From an uncultured Bacteroidales bacterium (GTDB lineage Bacteria; Bacteroidota; Bacteroidia; Bacteroidales; UBA4417), in the NCBI GenBank assembly GCA_937965665.1, contig CALCJE010000358.1, positions 1 through 11,631 on the forward strand: a DNA stretch of 11,631 nucleotides, in the 5' to 3' direction. The notes beneath the pieces were generated by a model. It worked only from the letters and a program-made list of their open reading frames with translations. It searched no databases and had not been told where the DNA came from. The position numbers and the translations under genes are program-made. Of this stretch, positions 7,787-11,631 are shown piece by piece. Numbering within the stretch: position 1 is the first letter of the stretch; each line of letters starts with the position of its first letter.

Positions 7787-8263
7787 TTACCCGAGAATTT
7801 TAACTCCAAAGAATGGAAGTATGGATTCCATATTGTCCTTGGTAACAGGCAGGTAATATTTGCCATCTTTAAATACAAAGTAAATATACTCAAGGTGGGC
7901 TTTTTCGAAGTTACCATCACAAACTTCGCCATGGCCCTGGGTTTTGCAGAATTTATACAACCTGAATCCATTGCGGGAGGTAACATACTCCATTAATGCG
8001 GTACAATTGGCAGGAGCTCCTTTACACATTACCGGCAGCCTTTCATACAACTTTCCGTTGAGCGAATACGAATCCACATTTTTAAAAGGGACCTTCATGG
8101 TTGTACCGTCACTGAGTTTCAGGCTCATGTTTAACAAACCAGTTTTCATGGTTTGGCAGAAATACGTTTTACCGTTTACAGTAACATAATTGGTGGCTTC
8201 GCCTCCGGCTTTGAGCATAAGTGCGGACAGCACCAGTATCAGAATTACAGATAATTTTTTCAT
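7787..8263 (-). CDS. Small secreted protein of unknown function
   Basis: A 158-residue protein I do not recognise as a named family. It starts with a typical signal peptide: KK, then a hydrophobic run to about residue 17, with probable cleavage after A19 or A23. There is no Cys at the cleavage site, so it is not a lipoprotein. The mature part is about 135-139 residues with five cysteines (C36, C80, C87, C106, C115) and three similar (N/D)GKxY motifs at 30-34, 69-73 and 133-137, which suggest a beta-rich repeated fold. An odd cysteine number leaves at least one unpaired unless it pairs between molecules. A strong AGGAGG site precedes the ATG, a candidate Bacteroidota promoter lies about 50 bases upstream, and a terminator lies just beyond the stop, so it looks like a stand-alone, well-expressed gene. 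Export to the periplasm or beyond is inferred; function is unknown. Confidence 0.85.
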   Translation of the reverse strand: MKKLSVILILVLSALMLKAGGEATNYVTVNGKTYFCQTMKTGLLNMSLKLSDGTTMKVPFKNVDSYSLNGKLYERLPVMCKGAPANCTALMEYVTSRNGFRLYKFCKTQGHGEVCDGNFEKAHLEYIYFVFKDGKYYLPVTKDNMESILPFFGVKILG

Positions 8264-8271
8264 TGCTTGGT

Positions 8272-8277
8272 CCTCCT
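8272..8277 (-). promoter_or_regulatory. Strong Shine-Dalgarno of the secreted-protein gene
   Basis: On the minus strand AGGAGG stands 8 bases before the ATG ending at 8263. A perfect Shine-Dalgarno is unusual beside the weak or absent ones of most other genes here, and it supports this start and efficient translation. Confidence 0.75.
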
Positions 8278-8305
8278 TATTTTTAAAGTTGTTGATTTTA
8301 TGAGA

Positions 8306-8338
8306 TAAAGGTACATAACAACCTGACAGCGAAGCAAA
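8306..8338 (-). promoter_or_regulatory. Candidate Bacteroidota-type promoter
   Basis: On the minus strand TTTG (8338-8335) is followed after 21 bases by TACCTTTA (8313-8306), one mismatch from the Bacteroidota -7 consensus TAnnTTTG that pairs with a -33 TTTG. This predicts a transcript start near 8300 and a leader of about 35-40 bases before the secreted-protein ATG. The match is by eye only. Confidence 0.45.
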
Positions 8339-8347
8339 TGCAATCGA

Positions 8348-8408
8348 TCAGCCTGTATAAAGAATCGATAAACTGTTAATCGTACATAACGGCTATTTTA
8401 CAGGCTGA
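8348..8408. repeat. 10-bp inverted repeat, 41-base spacer
   Basis: TCAGCCTGTA (8348-8357) and TACAGGCTGA (8399-8408) are perfect reverse complements. The left arm lies 9 bases upstream of the candidate -33 box of the secreted-protein promoter. The spacer is AT-rich and contains copies of AATCG. It could be a spaced operator pair, the ends of a tiny decayed element, or chance. Confidence 0.5.
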
Positions 8409-8553
8409 AATGAACCGTTCACCGAATTTGGATAGAAAATGAATACCGGTTTCACGGCATATTTCCTGGAAAATTGCCAGGAATAGCATGTCAAAATCAT
8501 ACCTGGTTATCGGTTTATAGAGCAGGCCGCACCATGTAAAGTCCATCGTGAAT

Positions 8554-8583
8554 AAAAAAAGCCCGGTCGAAAACGAACCGGGC
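8554..8583 (-). terminator. Rho-independent terminator of the LytTR regulator gene
   Basis: On the minus strand GCCCGGT (8583-8577) pairs with ACCGGGC (8567-8561), extended by CG/GC pairs inside (with a one-base bulge) around a TTTT loop, and is followed by seven T's (8560-8554). It lies 33 bases beyond the LytTR stop codon and would end the kinase-regulator transcript. Confidence 0.9.
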
Positions 8584-8615
8584 CATTGCACTAACTACTA
8601 ACCACAATAAAGTTT

Positions 8616-9347
8616 TTATTTTTTCTTCTCGATGATATCGAAAAAACCCTTCTGGTAAGTATCACCAATAGGTATGCGCTGATCAGCGATTTTTATATGT
8701 TTGCGTTCAATGGATTCTATTTTACCCAGCGCAACAAAGTAAGATCGGTGAACCCGGCAGAACTGGTTTTCGGGCAAAACCTCCTCCATGCTCCGGGCAT
8801 TCATAAGCGTCATGATGCGCTTGTTTTTGGTAACAATACGCCAGTAATCGCCCATTCCTTCCACGTAAAGCACATCCGAAGTTGTAACTTTTTCGATATG
8901 AGTTTCCGTTTTCACGAAAAAATATTCCCTGCCTGTGTTTTCGGGAGAATTTACTGTAATGGGGCCGGAATCGACTGGTCTGGACTCATTCAGCATCCGG
9001 TCATAAACCTTGTTTATGCCTTTCATGAAACGATCGAAAGAAATGGGTTTCAACAGGTAGTCGGTTACATCCAGTTCAAATCCCTGCAGCGCATAATTGT
9101 CGTAGGCAGTAGTCATGATCACATAAGGTTTCGTTTTCAGCGCGTTAAGCAACTGTATGCCGGTCAGGTCTTCCATCTGTATATCAAGCAGTATCAGATC
9201 TACCTTATTGTTCCTGAGATATTGCATGGTTTCGATGGCATTATCGAAAGCCTGCATCAGGTTCAGAAATGGAATTTTTGCACAATAATCCTTTATTATT
9301 TCGAGTGCCAGGGGCTCATCGTCGACAGCTATACAATTGATTTTCAT
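8616..9347 (-). CDS. LytTR-family response regulator
   Basis: A 243-residue cytoplasmic transcription regulator. The receiver (1-120) has the acidic pair D9/D10, phospho-acceptor D55 (LILLDIQM), T80 and K100 (LLKPISF), all intact. The LytTR DNA-binding domain (about 138-240) shows the family signatures YFFVKTETHIEKV, DVLYVEGMGDYWRI, FCRVHRSYFVALGKIESIE and IPIGDTYQKGF. LytTR proteins bind as dimers to direct repeats rather than through a helix-turn-helix. The gene follows the LytS-type kinase gene in the same direction, the standard arrangement for a cognate pair, and is closed by its own terminator. The 116-base gap from the kinase gene is wider than usual for such pairs, which often overlap. 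No Shine-Dalgarno is seen. Target genes are not known. Confidence 0.96.
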   Translation of the reverse strand: MKINCIAVDDEPLALEIIKDYCAKIPFLNLMQAFDNAIETMQYLRNNKVDLILLDIQMEDLTGIQLLNALKTKPYVIMTTAYDNYALQGFELDVTDYLLKPISFDRFMKGINKVYDRMLNESRPVDSGPITVNSPENTGREYFFVKTETHIEKVTTSDVLYVEGMGDYWRIVTKNKRIMTLMNARSMEEVLPENQFCRVHRSYFVALGKIESIERKHIKIADQRIPIGDTYQKGFFDIIEKKK

Positions 9348-9463
9348 GTCTTTGTTTTATGTTTTTTCAATCCGATGCTTATTTTCCCACTTAGCGGCAA
9401 CACCTTATCATGCTACTAAATTTTTCATTGTTAGCTATATGCATCTTCTTTTTTGATGTTGTG

Positions 9464-10492
9464 TTAATTGATGATTTCAAGATGTATTTTGAATGTTTCT
9501 GCATCCTGGTTAATGTTGAGAGTATGCCTGCCGGGATAAATCAGTTCGAGGCGGCGCTTTATCGTATGCAAGCCTATTCCGCTCGAAGGCTCGTCGGCGC
9601 CTGTGCCGGCTTTTTTCAGATAATTTACCACTTCGAAACTGAGTTTTCCACTGTCGGCCATCAAATGGATAATTATCCCGGGCCTGTGGTTTTTATTACT
9701 GTGTTTAAAAGCATTTTCGACAAACGAAATCAATAACATGGGTGCTATGTTCTGTCCCTGGATGTTACCTTCAATTTTGAGTGAAACAAAATCGTTGTGT
9801 TTTATACGCAGGTTTTGAAGTTCAATAAAGCTGTTCAGGTATTCAATTTCTTTTTCGAGCGGTACCTGGGCTGAAGCCGAATCGTAAAGCATATACCGCA
9901 TGATGGATGATAATTTCATAACGGCTTCGGGTGCATCGTCCGATTTTCGGTATACCAGCGAATATATATTGTTGAGGGTATTAAAAAGGAAATGGGGATT
10001 AACCTGCGAACGCATCAGCGCCAGCTCGCTTGCCTGCTGCTGGTTTACAAGCGCATCCCTGAGTTTTTGTGCTTCGAACCAGTTTATCATAAACCTGATG
10101 AGTATGGCGTAAATCCCGATGATGATAACCATCCGCAGGTTGTTCCACATATACGCTGTTTTAAACATCATTTCTTTATCCGGAACCTGTATCATCGATT
10201 TCCAGATAAAATGCTCAGCTATTGCCCTGAAAGCGGTAATTGTAATGATAACAGCCAGCCCGATACCAATGGCTAAAACTCTTTTGTTGATTTTGAGCAG
10301 CCTGGGGAATAACAGGTAAACCGGGTAAAAACTAATGATATTGAGCAGGGTCGAAATAAAAACATCTTTCAGGTATTTGTTGCCGGCAAGCAAAAACGGA
10401 TCGAGTTGCCCTATGTAAAGCGGGAAGAGGTTTTGGTTCAGGATGTAAAACCAAAACAGCAGGTGAATGAGTATGATGTTTTTGCGTTTCAT
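9464..10492 (-). CDS. LytS/YehU-type membrane sensor histidine kinase
   Basis: A 342-residue inner-membrane kinase. Four hydrophobic segments (about 7-27, 43-63, 71-91 and 119-137) form a simple membrane sensor with only short external loops, followed by a short coiled linker (138-158). The His_kinase domain (PF06580 type) carries phospho-acceptor H167 in SQVNPHFLFNTLNNIYSLV. The ATPase part has the N box FVENAFKH with N260, and a G box SSGIGLHTIKRRLELIYPG (303-321). As usual for this family, it lacks the DxGxG box of classical kinases. It should phosphorylate the LytTR regulator encoded just downstream. The ligand is unknown; the compact four-helix input with no extracytoplasmic domain suggests sensing within or at the membrane. 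An inverted repeat lies 13 bases upstream of the start. No Shine-Dalgarno is visible. Confidence 0.96.
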   Translation of the reverse strand: MKRKNIILIHLLFWFYILNQNLFPLYIGQLDPFLLAGNKYLKDVFISTLLNIISFYPVYLLFPRLLKINKRVLAIGIGLAVIITITAFRAIAEHFIWKSMIQVPDKEMMFKTAYMWNNLRMVIIIGIYAILIRFMINWFEAQKLRDALVNQQQASELALMRSQVNPHFLFNTLNNIYSLVYRKSDDAPEAVMKLSSIMRYMLYDSASAQVPLEKEIEYLNSFIELQNLRIKHNDFVSLKIEGNIQGQNIAPMLLISFVENAFKHSNKNHRPGIIIHLMADSGKLSFEVVNYLKKAGTGADEPSSGIGLHTIKRRLELIYPGRHTLNINQDAETFKIHLEIIN

Positions 10493-10504
10493 CAGGGATA
10501 ACGA

Positions 10505-10542
10505 TTTGTGTGATTAGCTTTTGTTATTCTAAGTTACACAAA
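10505..10542. repeat. Operator-like inverted repeat upstream of the LytS-type kinase gene
   Basis: TTTGTGT (10505-10511) and ACACAAA (10536-10542) are perfect inverted arms. A second pairing inside, TTAG (10514-10517) with CTAA (10529-10532), lies at nearly the same offset. The site is 13 bases upstream of the kinase start codon, so it could be a regulator-binding site or a hairpin in the mRNA leader. No other gene start lies beside it. Confidence 0.5.
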
Positions 10543-10665
10543 ATAATGAAAAACAGCCCTATAACTCCTAATCAAATCGATGAACTGCTATGATTTAACG
10601 GCAAGTTGAACACATACATCTGCCAGCAGGCAATAATACCGGGTGAATCCAATACAAGCAAGGGT

Positions 10666-11631
10666 TTACATTTCATTTTTACTTTTACCGGGTAGGATAA
10701 CCCTGAATTCGCTTCCCTTCCCTGCTTCGCTTTCCACTTCAAGATATCCACCATGTTTTTCGATAAATTCCCTGCAAAGTATTAATCCAAGCCCGGTACC
10801 CGGCTCCTGGTCCGTACCCTTGGTTTTGTGCGCCGTATCAATACTGAAAAGACATTTCAATCTTTCGGGTGGTATTCCTATCCCGTTGTCCTTCACTGAA
10901 AAGATGCAGAACCCATCGCTTTTTGTAATCTCAACACGCACTTCGCCATTCCTGGGCGTAAATTTCAATGCATTGGTCAGCAGGTTTCGCAGTATAGTAC
11001 TCATCATATTTATATCGCCAAAAATTAATCCGCAGGATGTAAACCTGGAAACAATATTTATGTTTTTACGTGCGGCCTGCACTGCAACAAGTTCTATACA
11101 CTGCTCAGCCTGGGCACAAAGGTCAACAGGTTCGGGCCTGAACAAGATACTCCCGGTTTGTGTGCGGGCCCACAAGAGCAGGTTCTCCAGTAATTCATAT
11201 GCCTGTTGTGAAGCGCCTTTGATGTTTTCGAGGGTTTTCTGCAACTTAACAACATCCAGGTCATCGAGACTGATCAGCAATACGTCGGTGAGCCCGATTA
11301 TGGCATTGAAAGGATTCCGAAGGTCGTGGGCAATAATTGAAAAGAACTTGTCCTTTGCAGCATTCAGGTCATTAAGTTCCTCATTCTTTTTCAAGATTTC
11401 GGATTTCTGTTTCTCTATCAGCTGTGTTCGTATACTTACTTTTTCCTCCAGGATTTTTCTTTCTTTTACATGTTTACGTTCCCGTATTTTAACATACAGA
11501 AAAACCAGGAATGCTGCCAGTAAAAGATAAGCGACATAGGCAATTTTGCTCCTCCACCAGGGTGGAAAAATCGTGATTGGCAGGCTTACGCCTTTTTGAT
11601 TCCAGCGCCCGTCGTTATTACACCCTTTTAT
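10666..11631 (-). CDS. Y_Y_Y-type sensor histidine kinase, 5' end cut off by window edge
   Basis: The last 321 residues of a larger membrane kinase; the frame is open to the window edge, so the start is missing. Fragment residues 1-27 (NNDGRWNQKGVSLPITIFPPWWR) are the end of an extracytoplasmic Y_Y_Y domain, which in this family follows beta-propeller repeats. Then come one membrane helix (about 29-47), a charged coiled coil (48-95), HisKA with phospho-H102 (FFSIIAHDLRNPFNAIIG), and a HATPase with N box N216/N220, G1 box DNGIGI (from D248) and G2 box GTGLGL (from G279). It ends directly after the ATPase: no receiver or AraC-type domain, so it is not a fused one-protein hybrid system. The TTG at 11394-11392 lies within the coiled coil and is not the start. 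The next two genes on this strand are the LytS-type kinase and LytTR regulator; no classical partner regulator is in view. Confidence 0.92.
   Translation of the reverse strand: MKGCNNDGRWNQKGVSLPITIFPPWWRSKIAYVAYLLLAAFLVFLYVKIRERKHVKERKILEEKVSIRTQLIEKQKSEILKKNEELNDLNAAKDKFFSIIAHDLRNPFNAIIGLTDVLLISLDDLDVVKLQKTLENIKGASQQAYELLENLLLWARTQTGSILFRPEPVDLCAQAEQCIELVAVQAARKNINIVSRFTSCGLIFGDINMMSTILRNLLTNALKFTPRNGEVRVEITKSDGFCIFSVKDNGIGIPPERLKCLFSIDTAHKTKGTDQEPGTGLGLILCREFIEKHGGYLEVESEAGKGSEFRVILPGKSKNEM

Larger units (their letters stand above)
8264..8615. other. Regulatory intergenic region between the secreted-protein gene and the LytTR gene
   Basis: These 352 bases contain, from left to right, the ribosome binding site and candidate promoter of the secreted-protein gene, a 10-bp inverted repeat with a 41-base spacer (8348-8408), AATCGAT repeats (8342-8348 and 8363-8369, with a partial copy at 8378), and the LytTR gene terminator (8554-8583). 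A minus-strand open frame of 71 codons (8376-8591) begins inside the terminator hairpin and has no recognisable product, so I do not call it a gene. The part from about 8410 to 8550 shows nothing I can assign. Confidence 0.6.

Noticed and set aside
8372..8422. Two near-matches to a LytTR half-site (ACTGTTAAT at 8372, ACCGTTCAC at 8414)
   Set aside because: Each has a mismatch to the loose consensus and they are 42 bases apart rather than about 21; such matches are expected by chance.
8376..8591. Minus-strand 71-codon open frame
   Set aside because: It begins inside the LytTR terminator hairpin, reads through it, has no ribosome binding site and resembles no family I know.
9359..9435. 17-codon minus-strand reading frame in the gap between kinase and LytTR genes
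   Set aside because: It has no ribosome binding site, no recognisable peptide signature and a length expected by chance.
10643..11530. Plus-strand 295-codon open frame
   Set aside because: It lies fully opposite the edge kinase; its serine-rich, low-complexity composition is typical of an antisense shadow, whereas the minus strand shows complete HisKA/HATPase motifs.

Overview
The window looks like one end of a short-read assembly from a member of the Bacteroidota, probably a free-living or gut-associated Bacteroidales/Marinilabiliales-type organism of moderate GC. The lineage call rests on four things: a LytS/LytTR-type kinase-regulator pair, the tail of a Y_Y_Y-type sensor kinase, a putative TTTG / TAnnTTTG promoter, and mostly weak Shine-Dalgarno sequences. 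The first 47 bases are not biological: they match an Illumina TruSeq index adapter joined to the contig end.

Layout. On the + strand, 131-3799 encodes a very large soluble hybrid histidine kinase (four PAS domains, one GAF, HisKA, HATPase, receiver). A 407-base spacer follows, holding a REP/MITE-like palindromic element (3988-4066). Three + strand enzyme genes come next: a pirin-family cupin (4207-5223), erythronate-4-phosphate dehydrogenase PdxB (5317-6447) and an Old Yellow Enzyme of the YqjM/NamA class (6619-7680). A perfect 17-bp bidirectional terminator at 7715-7752 separates them from the - strand half.

On the - strand, read right to left: the 3' part of a membrane sensor kinase cut by the window edge (10666-11631), a LytS/YehU-type four-helix membrane kinase (9464-10492), its LytTR response regulator (8616-9347) with a clear terminator (8554-8583), and a small secreted cysteine-containing protein of unknown function (7787-8263) with its own promoter and strong ribosome binding site.

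How the genes fit together. The LytS-type kinase and LytTR regulator almost certainly form one two-component system. The edge kinase lies on the same strand just upstream and has no regulator of its own in view. The large hybrid kinase has no partner in view. Pirin, PdxB and the OYE lie in the same direction but are separated by 93 and 171 bases and share no obvious pathway, so I read them as neighbours rather than a functional operon. I found no phage, CRISPR, RNA gene or intact transposon, and no convincing new multi-gene system. The most interesting leftovers are the palindromic element, the operator-like inverted repeats at 8348-8408 and 10505-10542, the orphan secreted protein, and the kinase wiring.
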